Shown here: positions 13,841-21,573 of the stretch, in pieces | Numbering within the stretch: the first letter of the stretch is position 1 | Layout of the letters: every line of letters starts with the position of its first letter | Source of the DNA: SCUN01 sp964343975 | GTDB taxonomy: Bacteria > Acidobacteriota > Vicinamibacteria > Vicinamibacterales > SCN-69-37 | Length of the DNA: 21,573 bases | Reading direction: 5' to 3' | Assembly (NCBI GenBank): GCA_964343975.1 | Contig: CAYFLU010000039.1 | Coordinates: forward strand, 1-21,573 | Translations under genes and position numbers: made by a program | Notes under the pieces: generated by a model | Seen by the model: the letters and a program-made list of their open reading frames with translations, nothing else | Told to the model about the DNA's origin: nothing | Databases searched by the model: none

Positions 13841-16249
13841 ATGAAGCGCCTCGCCGCCCTGCTGCTCCTCCTCGCTGCGTCGTTTTCCGCCGGTATCGCC
13901 GCACAGAGCGGCGGCGACGGCGCCCGCTTCGCCGATCTGCGCTGGCGACTCGTCGGACCGCACCGCGCCGGACGGTTGTGGACGGTGGCCGGTGTGCCGG
14001 GCGATCCGACGACGTATTACGCGGGCTCGCCGTCTGGCGCGCTGTGGAAGTCGACCAACGGCGGCCTCACCTGGGCGTCGATCTCCGACAGCTTGCCCGT
14101 GACGGGCATCGGCTTTGTCGCCGTGGCGCCGTCGAACCCCAACATCCTGTACGTCGGCACCGGTAGCAACATCCTCGGCGCCGGTGTGTTCCGCTCCGAT
14201 GACGCCGGCAAGTCGTGGCACGCCGCGGGCCTCGCCGATTCGAAGTACATCACGGCGCTCGTGATCGATCCGCGCAACCCGGATGTGGCGATCGCGGCCG
14301 TGGGTTCGGGCGGCAATTTCGGCTCGATGGTGTTCTACAACAACAACCCGAGCGCGGCTCGGGGCGTGTATCGCACCACCGACGGCGGCAAGACCTGGGC
14401 GCACACATTGTTCGTGGACAACGCGACGAGTGCGGTGGAGCTGGCGATGGACTCGGCGGCGCCGTCGATCGTGTACGCGAGCCTCACGAACGGCCTGCAC
14501 AAATCCAACGACGGCGGCGCCACGTGGGCCAAGCTCTCGCCCGCGGGACTCACCGTGTCGGGCACGACGATCGTGGCCGCGCCGAACACCAACGCGCAGC
14601 GGCTCTATGTGATCGGCGGCGGGCGTGGCGGCGGCGGTCTTTTCCGCAGCGACGATGGCGGCGCGACGTTCCGGCTCATGACATCGCAACTGGCGAGCGC
14701 CGGCGGGCGGCTCTACGTGGATCCGAAGAACCCCGACGTCGTCTATACGATGGGCACTGCGGTGTATCGCTCGACGGATGGCGGCAAGACGCTCGAGGCG
14801 ATCAAGGGCGCGCCGGGTGGCGACGACCCGCACGCGATGTGGATCGACCCGACCAATCCGCGCCGCATGTTGATGGGCGCGGATCAGGGGCCCGCGATCA
14901 CCGTGGACGGCGGCGCCACGTGGACGCCGTGGTACACGATGCCCAACGGCGAGTTCTACTTCGTCACGACCGACAATCAGTTTCCGTATCGCATCTATGC
15001 CGCACAGCAGGACAGCGGCACGGTGTCGATCCTCAGCCGCAGCGACTTCGGCGCGATCCGTCCGGAAGACTGGTATCCGGTGAGCGGCTACGAGCAGGGC
15101 TACATCTTCACGGACCCGCTCAATCCGCGGTACGTGTACTCGCACGGCGGCGGACATGTGATCACGCGCTTCGATCGGCAGACCGGTCAGGCCGGCCCGG
15201 TGTTCTGGCCGGCGCCCGACGACCGCTTCGGTCCGCGGCCCGGCATGGCGCTGTCGTCGAAGGACCCGCACTGGATGTTCGTCGGCTCGCAGTTCGTCTA
15301 CGCGTCGAGCGATCGCATCACCTGGACGCGCATCAGCGGCGATCTCGCGGCGCGCACCGATCGCACGACGCCGGGCGCGCCGTTCGGCAACAACGGCACG
15401 ATCACCGCCATCGCCGCGTCGCCCGTTGACGTCAACATCCTGTGGGCCGGCACCTCGAACGGGATCGTGCAGGTCACGCGCGACATGGGCAAGACGTGGA
15501 CNNNNNNNNNNNNNNNNNNNNNNNNNNNNNNNNNNNNNNNNNNNNNNNNNNNNNNNNNNNNNNNNNNNNNNNNNNNNNNNNNNNNNNNNNNNNNNNNNNN
15601 NTACACGACGCCGCCGGCGCTCGACTTCAACGGCGAAGGCGTGGAAGCCGATACGGTCTCGTTCGGCCTGATTGCGCCGGCGATCTACGGGCAGTCGCCG
15701 AAGCAACAGCCGCTCGGCTCACTGGTGTTGCCCGGCGCGTATGAGGTGCGGCTCATCGCCGGCGGCACGACGCTCACGCAGAAGCTCACGGTCGTGAACG
15801 ACCCGCGCAGTGAGGCCTCGGCCGCGGATCTCACGGCGCAGTTTGCGCAGGAGCAGCGGCTGATGCACGGCATCGGCAACAGCCGCTTCGCGATCGACGT
15901 CATCGGACGCGTGCGCACGGCCGCGCGCACGGCGGTGGCCACGCATTCAGGCGCCAACGCGGCCCTGCAGGCGCTCGACCGCGCCGGCGCGGCGGTGATC
16001 ACCACACTCGCCGGCAACCGCGGCTTCGCGTCGATCCTGGCGGATCTCGAATACGCCGACATGAGACCGGCGCCGAGCGTGATCGCCGCCATCGACACAG
16101 CGTGCGCCAAAGGCGATCAGTCGCTCGCCCGCTATCGCGACTTTCTGGAGAAGGATCTCGCGGCGTTCAATACCGCGCTGACCGCCGCGGGCGGCACGGC
16201 GATTGCCGCGCCCCAGCGACCGGTGACGACCGCCTGCGTGGCGCGGTGA
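13841..16249 (+). CDS. Secreted BNR/sortilin-like repeat protein, interrupted by an assembly gap
   Basis: Residues 1-21 are a signal peptide ending in SAGIAA-Q, so the protein is exported. The rest is a beta-propeller of BNR/Asp-box repeats (S-x-D-x-G-x-x-W type), seen as KSTNGGLTW, RSDDAGKSW, RTTDGGKTW, KSNDGGATW, RSDDGGATF, ITVDGGATW and VTRDMGKTW. Such proteins are annotated as VPS10/sortilin-like or 'glycosyl hydrolase', but enzymatic activity is rarely shown. After the N run the frame resumes with a beta-sandwich ending in LVLPGAYEVRL and a helical C-terminus. Alignment by eye with the neighbouring paralogue suggests roughly 220 residues are lost in the gap, so the true protein is probably about 1,000 residues long. 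The frame agreement across 100 N is fortuitous. It lies tail to tail with its paralogue, 19 bases apart. Confidence 0.82.
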   Translation: MKRLAALLLLLAASFSAGIAAQSGGDGARFADLRWRLVGPHRAGRLWTVAGVPGDPTTYYAGSPSGALWKSTNGGLTWASISDSLPVTGIGFVAVAPSNPNILYVGTGSNILGAGVFRSDDAGKSWHAAGLADSKYITALVIDPRNPDVAIAAVGSGGNFGSMVFYNNNPSAARGVYRTTDGGKTWAHTLFVDNATSAVELAMDSAAPSIVYASLTNGLHKSNDGGATWAKLSPAGLTVSGTTIVAAPNTNAQRLYVIGGGRGGGGLFRSDDGGATFRLMTSQLASAGGRLYVDPKNPDVVYTMGTAVYRSTDGGKTLEAIKGAPGGDDPHAMWIDPTNPRRMLMGADQGPAITVDGGATWTPWYTMPNGEFYFVTTDNQFPYRIYAAQQDSGTVSILSRSDFGAIRPEDWYPVSGYEQGYIFTDPLNPRYVYSHGGGHVITRFDRQTGQAGPVFWPAPDDRFGPRPGMALSSKDPHWMFVGSQFVYASSDRITWTRISGDLAARTDRTTPGAPFGNNGTITAIAASPVDVNILWAGTSNGIVQVTRDMGKTWXXXXXXXXXXXXXXXXXXXXXXXXXXXXXXXXXXYTTPPALDFNGEGVEADTVSFGLIAPAIYGQSPKQQPLGSLVLPGAYEVRLIAGGTTLTQKLTVVNDPRSEASAADLTAQFAQEQRLMHGIGNSRFAIDVIGRVRTAARTAVATHSGANAALQALDRAGAAVITTLAGNRGFASILADLEYADMRPAPSVIAAIDTACAKGDQSLARYRDFLEKDLAAFNTALTAAGGTAIAAPQRPVTTACVAR
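15502..15601. other. Assembly gap of 100 N
   Basis: Exactly 100 N, the conventional placeholder for a gap of unknown size, inside the BNR-repeat gene. The paralogue at 16269-19271 has about 270 residues between its equivalent KTWT and GPYVAPGTYTVQL, whereas only about 51 residues follow the gap here before LVLPGAYEVRL. The real gap is therefore probably about 0.6-0.7 kb. Confidence 0.95.
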
Positions 16250-16268
16250 GCCAGACGCCGCCCCGGCG

Positions 16269-19200
16269 CTACTTCTCGAGGCGGGCCGTGACGTCGCGGT
16301 ACTTCGCGAGACGCGACAGCTGGTCCGCGGTCGGCTTGCCGACCCACTTGTCGAGGTCGTTGTAGAGCTGGTTCAGGTGCGACACCAGCTCCCGGGCCAG
16401 GCGCTTCTTCTCGGCGAGTGTCGGACTGGCCGGCGCCTTCGCGAGCGCGCCGTTCACCGCCAGCGCGCGCGTGTACAAATCACCCACGGCCATCTGCGCA
16501 TCCGCCCAGGCCTTGCGCTCGAACTGCGTCACGTCGATGCGCGGGTCTTCCTTGACCACGATCGGTGACTTGAACGTCTGCCCGTCCACCGTCAGCTGCA
16601 CTGTATAGGTGCCCGGCGCCACATACGGCCCCGCGACGCGCCCGCCGATCGGCTGCCCCTCATCGTCAACCGCCACCGGCGTGCCGCCGGCCGACACGTC
16701 GGCCTTGCGCAGCGACCACACCACACGATTCACGCCATGTTGCTTCGTCGGCGTGAGGGTGTTCACGACCTTGCCGGCCGCGTCGAGAACCGTGATCGCG
16801 ATCGTGCCCGGCGTGGCGCCGAGCCAGTAGTCGATCACGCCACCCGCCACCGGGTTCTCGCCCTTGAAATACATGTCGCCAAGATGCGGCTTCAGGTTCT
16901 GATAGCGGATCATCGTCGCGGGCTTGATCGAGAAGAGCGCCGCCTTCGATGCCGCCACCACCGGTGTGAGCTGCTGGAGCGCGCTGGCGCTGTCGAGAAT
17001 CCACACGCCGCGCCCGTGCGTCGCCAGCACGAGATCGTTGTCGCGCGGATGCACGAGCAGATCATTCACGGGCACGGTCGGCATGTTGACGCCGAACGGC
17101 ACCCAGTGCGCACCACGGTCAATCGTGACAAACAGCCCGAACTCCGTGCCGAGGTAGAGCAGATTCGGATTCTTCGCGTCTTCGCGAATCGTGCGCGCCA
17201 CGCGGCCGGCCGGCAGGTCGCCGGCGATCGACGACCACGTCTGGCCGAAGTCGGTCGACTTGTAGACGTAGTTCTTGAAGTCGTCGCTGCGGTGGTTGTC
17301 GATGGTCATGTAGACGGTGCCCGCGGCGTGATGCGACGGCTCGAGGCCGTTGAACCACGCGCCGGCCGGCGCACCCGGCACCTTCGCCTGCAGATCCGTC
17401 CACGTCTTGCCGTCGTCTTTCGACACGCGGAGGCGGCCGTCGTCGGTGCCGACATACACAAGGCCGCGCAGCTTCGATGATTCGGCCAACGCGGAGATCG
17501 TCGGCCAGTACGGCACACCATCATCGAGTGACAGCACGTCGTCGCTCGGCATGCGGCCCATGATCGGTAGCGTACGGCGGTCCACGCCCGTCGTCATGTC
17601 ACCGAGGTCCTGCCATGTCGTGCCCTGATCGCGACTGCGGAACAGGTGCTGACCGCCGGCCCAGATCGTCTTCGGATCGTGCGGCGAGAGGATGAACGGC
17701 GCGTCCCAATTCGCTGGATGCATCGCATTGCCGAGCTCCGGCGCGGGGAGCTTCTGCTGGTACACATCGAAGTTGCGGCGGCCGCTGATCGCGCCGGTCG
17801 GATCCCCCGGCCGCACGTCGACGCTCTGCCAGGTCTTCGTGTCGTTGCGCACGAGACCGAGGAACTGCGACGCGGAGTACACGAACCGCGGATTGGTCGG
17901 ATCGGCGGCCACGAAGAAGCCGTCGCCACCGCACAGGCGCTTCCACTCGTCGTTGCCAATACCCACGCTCGAGTAATTGGCACTCGGTCCCGTCCAGCAG
18001 CCGTTGTCCTGCAGACCGCCGAAGACGTTGTACGGCGTCGCGTTGTCAACGGCCACGCGATAGAACTGACTCACCGGCAGCGTCGTGATGTAGAGCCACT
18101 TGTTGCCGCGGTCGTACGACAACCCGATGCCGCCGTCATCGAGCTTGATCACATGGCGGGAATCCTTCGGATCCACCCACACGAGACGATCGTCGCCATG
18201 GAGCGTCTGGCGCGCCGGCCGGAAGGTTTTGCCCCCGTCATCCGAGTAGCTGTACGAGTTGACCATGTAGATGCGCTGATCGTCATTCGGATCGACCAGG
18301 ATCTGGCTCGCATACATCGGACGCGGGTTCCAGTCGCTCTTGAACGTCCAGTTCTCGCCCTTGTCGTCCGAGCGGTACACCCCGCCTTTGCGAATGATGT
18401 AGGCCGTCGACGCGTTGTATTTCGCGCCCTGCTCGATCGAGATGTAGACGACCTTCGGATCCTTGCGATAGATCGAGATGCCGATCCGGCCGTACTCGCC
18501 GGTCGGCAAGCCGTGTCCCGTCAACTTCTTCCACGTCGTGCCGCCGTCCGTGCTCTTGTAGAGCGCGCTGCCCGGGCCGCCGCCGTCAAAGCCAAACGCC
18601 GTGCGCCGCCGCTGATACGTCGCCGCGTAGAGGATCATCGGATCTGACGCATCCATCGCCGCATCCACCACGCCCGTGTCGGCATTCACCTGCAGCACGG
18701 CCGCCCACGTCTTGCCGCCGTCGGTGGTGCGATACAGTCCGCGTTCCGCGTTCGGTCCCCACAGGTGCCCCATCGCCGCCACGAACGCCACGTCGGGGTT
18801 CGTCGGATGCAACACGATGCGCCCGATGTGATGGGAGTCACGCAGGCCGACGTTCGTCCACGTCTTGCCCGCGTCGGTCGACTTGTACACGCCGTCGCCC
18901 CACGACGAGCTCTGCCGGTTCGCGCGCTCGCCCGTGCCGACCCAGAGGATGTTCGGATTCTGCTGATTGACGACGATCGCGCCGATCGAGTGCACCGACT
19001 GCCGTTCGAATACCGGCGCAAACGTCACGCCGTTGTCGGTCGTCTTGAAAATCCCGCCCGTGGCACTCGCCGCATAGAACGTGTACACGTCCTTTTCGAC
19101 CACGGCCAGATCGACGAAGCGGCCGCTCATCGCAGCCGGGCCGATATTCCGAGGGCGGAGCGCCGACAGATCGGCGGCCGTCACCGGCGCCGCGGCCTGA

Positions 19201-19271
19201 CGGGCGGATGAGCTCACGGTCGCGGCACACACACACAACAGGACGAGAAGACGACGTGCGGCAGTGGACAT
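16269..19271 (-). CDS. Secreted BNR/sortilin-like repeat protein (complete paralogue)
   Basis: A 1,000-residue exported protein. Residues 1-26 are a signal peptide (RRLLVLLCVCAATVSSSARQ). A long beta-propeller region follows with at least ten Asp-box repeats: KTTDNGVTF, KSTDAGKTW, RTTDGGKTW, KSTDGGTTW, RSDDKGENW, YSDDGGKTF, RSRDQGTTW, VSKDDGKTW, KSTDFGQTW and VTIDRGAHW. An HGRGVWILD segment ends the propeller. A FlgD-like beta-sandwich with GPYVAPGTYTVQLTVDGQ comes next, then a helical tail. The family is abundant in Acidobacteriota and Gemmatimonadota; proposed roles are carbohydrate or peptide binding or hydrolysis, unproven. ATG 19271 is chosen because the signal peptide follows it directly, and TACAAT (19284-19279) sits 7 bases upstream. 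The open frame continues to 20405, but there it is antisense to the permease gene. Confidence 0.87.
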   Translation of the reverse strand: MSTAARRLLVLLCVCAATVSSSARQAAAPVTAADLSALRPRNIGPAAMSGRFVDLAVVEKDVYTFYAASATGGIFKTTDNGVTFAPVFERQSVHSIGAIVVNQQNPNILWVGTGERANRQSSSWGDGVYKSTDAGKTWTNVGLRDSHHIGRIVLHPTNPDVAFVAAMGHLWGPNAERGLYRTTDGGKTWAAVLQVNADTGVVDAAMDASDPMILYAATYQRRRTAFGFDGGGPGSALYKSTDGGTTWKKLTGHGLPTGEYGRIGISIYRKDPKVVYISIEQGAKYNASTAYIIRKGGVYRSDDKGENWTFKSDWNPRPMYASQILVDPNDDQRIYMVNSYSYSDDGGKTFRPARQTLHGDDRLVWVDPKDSRHVIKLDDGGIGLSYDRGNKWLYITTLPVSQFYRVAVDNATPYNVFGGLQDNGCWTGPSANYSSVGIGNDEWKRLCGGDGFFVAADPTNPRFVYSASQFLGLVRNDTKTWQSVDVRPGDPTGAISGRRNFDVYQQKLPAPELGNAMHPANWDAPFILSPHDPKTIWAGGQHLFRSRDQGTTWQDLGDMTTGVDRRTLPIMGRMPSDDVLSLDDGVPYWPTISALAESSKLRGLVYVGTDDGRLRVSKDDGKTWTDLQAKVPGAPAGAWFNGLEPSHHAAGTVYMTIDNHRSDDFKNYVYKSTDFGQTWSSIAGDLPAGRVARTIREDAKNPNLLYLGTEFGLFVTIDRGAHWVPFGVNMPTVPVNDLLVHPRDNDLVLATHGRGVWILDSASALQQLTPVVAASKAALFSIKPATMIRYQNLKPHLGDMYFKGENPVAGGVIDYWLGATPGTIAITVLDAAGKVVNTLTPTKQHGVNRVVWSLRKADVSAGGTPVAVDDEGQPIGGRVAGPYVAPGTYTVQLTVDGQTFKSPIVVKEDPRIDVTQFERKAWADAQMAVGDLYTRALAVNGALAKAPASPTLAEKKRLARELVSHLNQLYNDLDKWVGKPTADQLSRLAKYRDVTARLEK

Positions 19272-19313
19272 GCGCGCGATTGTAGCGCTGCTTGTGCTAC
19301 CGTCCGCCTCGTC
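19272..19313. promoter_or_regulatory. Divergent promoter region between BNR-repeat and permease genes
   Basis: This is a 42-base gap between two divergent genes. On the minus strand TACAAT (19284-19279), close to the consensus -10, lies 7 bases before ATG 19271, suggesting a leaderless transcript. On the plus strand only a weaker TACCGT (19298-19303), 10 bases before ATG 19314, is visible. No Shine-Dalgarno sequence is present for either gene. Shared control of the secreted protein and the permease is an inference. Confidence 0.4.
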
Positions 19314-21573
19314 ATGCGCGACATCGGCCGGGACGTGCACCTCGCGCTCAGCAGCCTGCGGCGCGCCCCCGGCTTCTGCGCCGCCGCCGTGCTCTCGCTC
19401 GCGATCGGCATCGGCGCCGCGACCGCCCTCTTCTCCGTCGTGCACGCGGTGCTGTTCACGCCGCTGCCCTACCGCGATGCCGACCGGCTGACGGAGCTCT
19501 GGAACCGATCCCCCGGCCTCGACATCGCCGAAGACTGGTTCTCCACCGCGCAGTACTTCGACATCGCCACGTCGCACAGCGGCTTCGAGACGCTCGCGCT
19601 GGCACTCGGCGCCAACTACAACCTGACCGATCCAGGCACCAGCCCCGAGCGCGTCGGCGCCATTCGTGCCTCGTCGAACCTCCTGCCGATGCTCGGTGCC
19701 ACGCCACAGTACGGGCAGCTCTTCGTCGAGGCCGACGATCATCCCGGCCGGCCCGCGACGGCCATCCTCAGCGACCGGCTCTGGCGACGACGCTACGGCG
19801 GCGACCCCGCCATTATCGGCCGCACCATCGGGCTCAACGGCGTGAGCACGCAGGTGCTCGGCGTGCTGCCGGCGTCGTTCGCACTCCCCCGCGACGTGCT
19901 GCCCACGCTCGGTGTCGCGGAGGATGGCGATGTGTTTCTGCCCTTGCCGCTCTCGGCCAACGCGGCCAGCGTGCGGACGCGCGAGGACTACAACATCATG
20001 GGCGTCCTCAAGCGCGGCGTGCGGGGCGACGACGCGCAGCGGGAGATGGACGAGCTGACCGCGCGGCTGCGGCGCGATCATCCTGACGTGTATCCGCCGA
20101 ACGGCGGACTCACCTTCTCGATCGTCCCGGTGCAACAGCAGGTGGCCGGCAGAGTCTCGCGACCGCTCGCGGTGCTCACCGGTGCGGTGGCCCTCGTGCT
20201 GCTGATCGCGTGCGCGAATGTCGCCAACCTCCTGTTGTCGCGCGGATTCACGCGGCAACGCGCGCTCGCCGTCCAGGCCGAGCTTGGCGCCGGCCGCAGC
20301 ACACTGGTGCGTCAGCAGCTGAGTGAGGCCGCACTCTTGGCTGGCGCCGGCGCACTCCTCGGCCTCGTGCTCGCATCCACAGCCCTCCGGTGGCTGCACG
20401 CGCATCCGCCGGCCGAGTTGCCGAGCCTTGGCGAGATCGCCATCAACGGCAGCGTGCTGACGTTCGCGGTGGCGGTGACGGCCGCGGCCGCCGTGCTCTC
20501 TTCGCTCGCCCCGATGGTCGGCGTGTGGCGGATCGACGTGCAGTCGGTGTTGCGCGACGACAGTCGCGGCGCGTCAGGCACCACGGTGTGGTCGAGCCGG
20601 CACGGCATCCGGCGCTGGCTCGTGGCCGGCGAACTGGCCGTGGCGGTGGTCCTGCTCATCGGCGCGACGTTGCTCATGCGCAGCCTCACGCAATTGTCTG
20701 CGGTGGCGCCTGGGTTCGAACCGGCTCGCGTGCTGACGTTCGAAGTCACACTCACCGCACCGAAGTACAAGGACGGCGCCGCTGTCATCGAAGGGTATCG
20801 CCGCCTCTGGGAACATCTGGGCAGCCTGTCGGGCGTGAGCGCGGCAGGCGGCGTGACATCGCTGCCCCTGAGCGGGTTCTTTGCCTGGGGCCCGATCACC
20901 GTCGAGGGACGCGTGCCGCCGCCGGGCGAGAAGTTCCTCAACGCGGACCAGCGTTCGGTGTCGGGCGACTACTTCACCGCGATGCGGATTCCGCTCAAGG
21001 CGGGCCGTCTCTTCACCGACACCGACGCTGGCGCGCCCGCGCCGCGCGTCGTCGTGATCGACGATCGCATGGCGGACACCTTGTGGCCGGGACAGGACCC
21101 CATCGGCAAGCGCATCAAATACGGCGATGCCGCCGCCGACTCGCCCTGGGAAACGGTGGTCGGCGTCGTCGGTCGCGTGAAGCAGTACGGCCTCGACGCC
21201 GATGCGCGCATCGCGTTCTACCGGCCGCATCGTCAGAGCCCGGCGCGCGCGTTGTTCGTGGCGGTGCACACGACGGGGGCGGTGGAGACGCTGGCGGCGT
21301 CGCTCCCCGGCGCCATGCGCGCATTCGATCCGGATCTGCCGCTGTATCACGTGCAGCCCATGACGCGTCGCGTCGACGACTCGCTCGCGCGCCAGCGGTT
21401 CGCCACGCGCGTGCTCGGAGCGTTTGCTGTCATCGCCGTGCTCTTGGCCGTGATCGGCGTCTACGGCGTCATGGCATTTCAGGTGGCCCAGGGACGACGG
21501 GAGATCGGTATTCGCGTGGCGCTCGGCGCCTCACCGCGCGCAATCGTGGCCATGGTGCTCGGCCGCGCGGCCG
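19314..21573 (+). CDS. ADOP/MacB-FtsX-type ABC transporter permease, cut by window end
   Basis: 753 residues are visible, and the frame is open at the window end; family members are usually about 800 residues. It belongs to the acidobacterial duplicated orphan permease type: two MacB_PCD-FtsX units in one chain and no ATPase gene alongside. The N-terminus, LALSSLRRAPGFCAAAVLSL, leads into membrane helix 1 (about 20-47). A periplasmic core domain spans about 50-280. Helices follow at about 284-310 (with ANVANLLLSRG), 338-358 and 380-405. Unit two starts with a helix at about 434-458 and a second periplasmic domain (about 460-690). The next helix (about 701-725) is followed by RREIGIRVALGAS, the conserved FtsX coupling segment. 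Relatives drive export or extraction of lipids or peptides across the envelope using a separate ATPase; the substrate is unknown. It diverges from the BNR-repeat gene. Confidence 0.9.
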   Translation, partial: MRDIGRDVHLALSSLRRAPGFCAAAVLSLAIGIGAATALFSVVHAVLFTPLPYRDADRLTELWNRSPGLDIAEDWFSTAQYFDIATSHSGFETLALALGANYNLTDPGTSPERVGAIRASSNLLPMLGATPQYGQLFVEADDHPGRPATAILSDRLWRRRYGGDPAIIGRTIGLNGVSTQVLGVLPASFALPRDVLPTLGVAEDGDVFLPLPLSANAASVRTREDYNIMGVLKRGVRGDDAQREMDELTARLRRDHPDVYPPNGGLTFSIVPVQQQVAGRVSRPLAVLTGAVALVLLIACANVANLLLSRGFTRQRALAVQAELGAGRSTLVRQQLSEAALLAGAGALLGLVLASTALRWLHAHPPAELPSLGEIAINGSVLTFAVAVTAAAAVLSSLAPMVGVWRIDVQSVLRDDSRGASGTTVWSSRHGIRRWLVAGELAVAVVLLIGATLLMRSLTQLSAVAPGFEPARVLTFEVTLTAPKYKDGAAVIEGYRRLWEHLGSLSGVSAAGGVTSLPLSGFFAWGPITVEGRVPPPGEKFLNADQRSVSGDYFTAMRIPLKAGRLFTDTDAGAPAPRVVVIDDRMADTLWPGQDPIGKRIKYGDAAADSPWETVVGVVGRVKQYGLDADARIAFYRPHRQSPARALFVAVHTTGAVETLAASLPGAMRAFDPDLPLYHVQPMTRRVDDSLARQRFATRVLGAFAVIAVLLAVIGVYGVMAFQVAQGRREIGIRVALGASPRAIVAMVLGRAA

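Noticed and set aside
13803..13904. Upstream ATG start for the GT2 gene
   Set aside because: It would overlap the divergent BNR gene's signal peptide, and the extra residues are unlike any GT2 N-terminus; GTG 13802 fits better.
13688..15706. Long minus-strand frame opposite the BNR-repeat gene
   Set aside because: Composition is Arg/His/Val-rich as expected from antisense of GC-rich coding DNA, it spans the N gap, and it matches no family.
19272..20405. Open frame extending the BNR-repeat protein 378 residues upstream
   Set aside because: It runs antisense through the ADOP permease gene, and the genuine signal peptide begins at ATG 19271.
1..21573. tRNA, rRNA, CRISPR array, insertion sequence or prophage
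   Set aside because: No such structure, regularly spaced repeat, transposase or integrase motif was seen by eye on either strand.

Overview
The window is GC-rich, almost wall-to-wall coding DNA. It most resembles a soil Acidobacteriota genome, perhaps the Vicinamibacteria (subdivision 6) lineage. That placement is inferred from three things: an acidobacterial-type duplicated orphan permease, two large BNR/sortilin-like secreted paralogues side by side, and high GC with very short intergenic gaps. No rRNA or other taxonomic marker is present. A run of exactly 100 N and an abrupt gene-to-gene junction near 7410 indicate a draft, scaffolded assembly, possibly metagenomic. No tRNA, rRNA, CRISPR array, insertion sequence or phage gene was seen, and no gene-free stretch exceeds about 100 bases.

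Left part (1-5334). A large Pls/PosA-type single-module non-ribosomal peptide synthetase runs leftward off the window. It has an adenylation domain, a carrier domain, and then alternating membrane and left-handed beta-helix modules. This is the layout of the poly-epsilon-lysine synthetase family, which makes isopeptide-linked amino-acid polymers or oligomers. Divergent from it are a small unrecognised beta-rich protein and a SAM-dependent methyltransferase, followed by an independently controlled membrane-anchored tetrahaem cytochrome c.

Centre (5324-13802). This is a glycosyltransferase island. Leftward lie a GT9 heptosyltransferase-like enzyme with an unexplained C-terminal extension and the 3' end of a CgeB-like glycosyltransferase. 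Rightward lie the 3' end of a GT2 gene, a 982-residue GT4-GT2-GT2 fusion whose GT2 domains repeat with a 300-codon period, and a second GT4 enzyme, the last three joined by stop/start overlaps. The CgeB-like and GT2 remnants both lose their 5' halves at the same point, so either a deletion or a misassembly removed the divergent promoter region. A DUF900-type alpha/beta hydrolase and a separate GT2 gene close the island on the minus strand. Together these genes suggest synthesis of a surface glycan or glycosylation of a surface protein; the acceptor is not identifiable.

Right part (13841-21573). Two BNR/sortilin-like secreted proteins are arranged tail to tail. The first contains the 100-N gap. 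An FtsX/MacB-type ADOP permease diverges from the second and runs off the window.

Several genes (starts 13802, 13841, 19271 and possibly 3709/3703) have a TANNNT -10-like hexamer only 4-10 bases before the start codon and no Shine-Dalgarno sequence, suggesting leaderless transcripts. The cytochrome gene, by contrast, has a near-perfect Shine-Dalgarno sequence.
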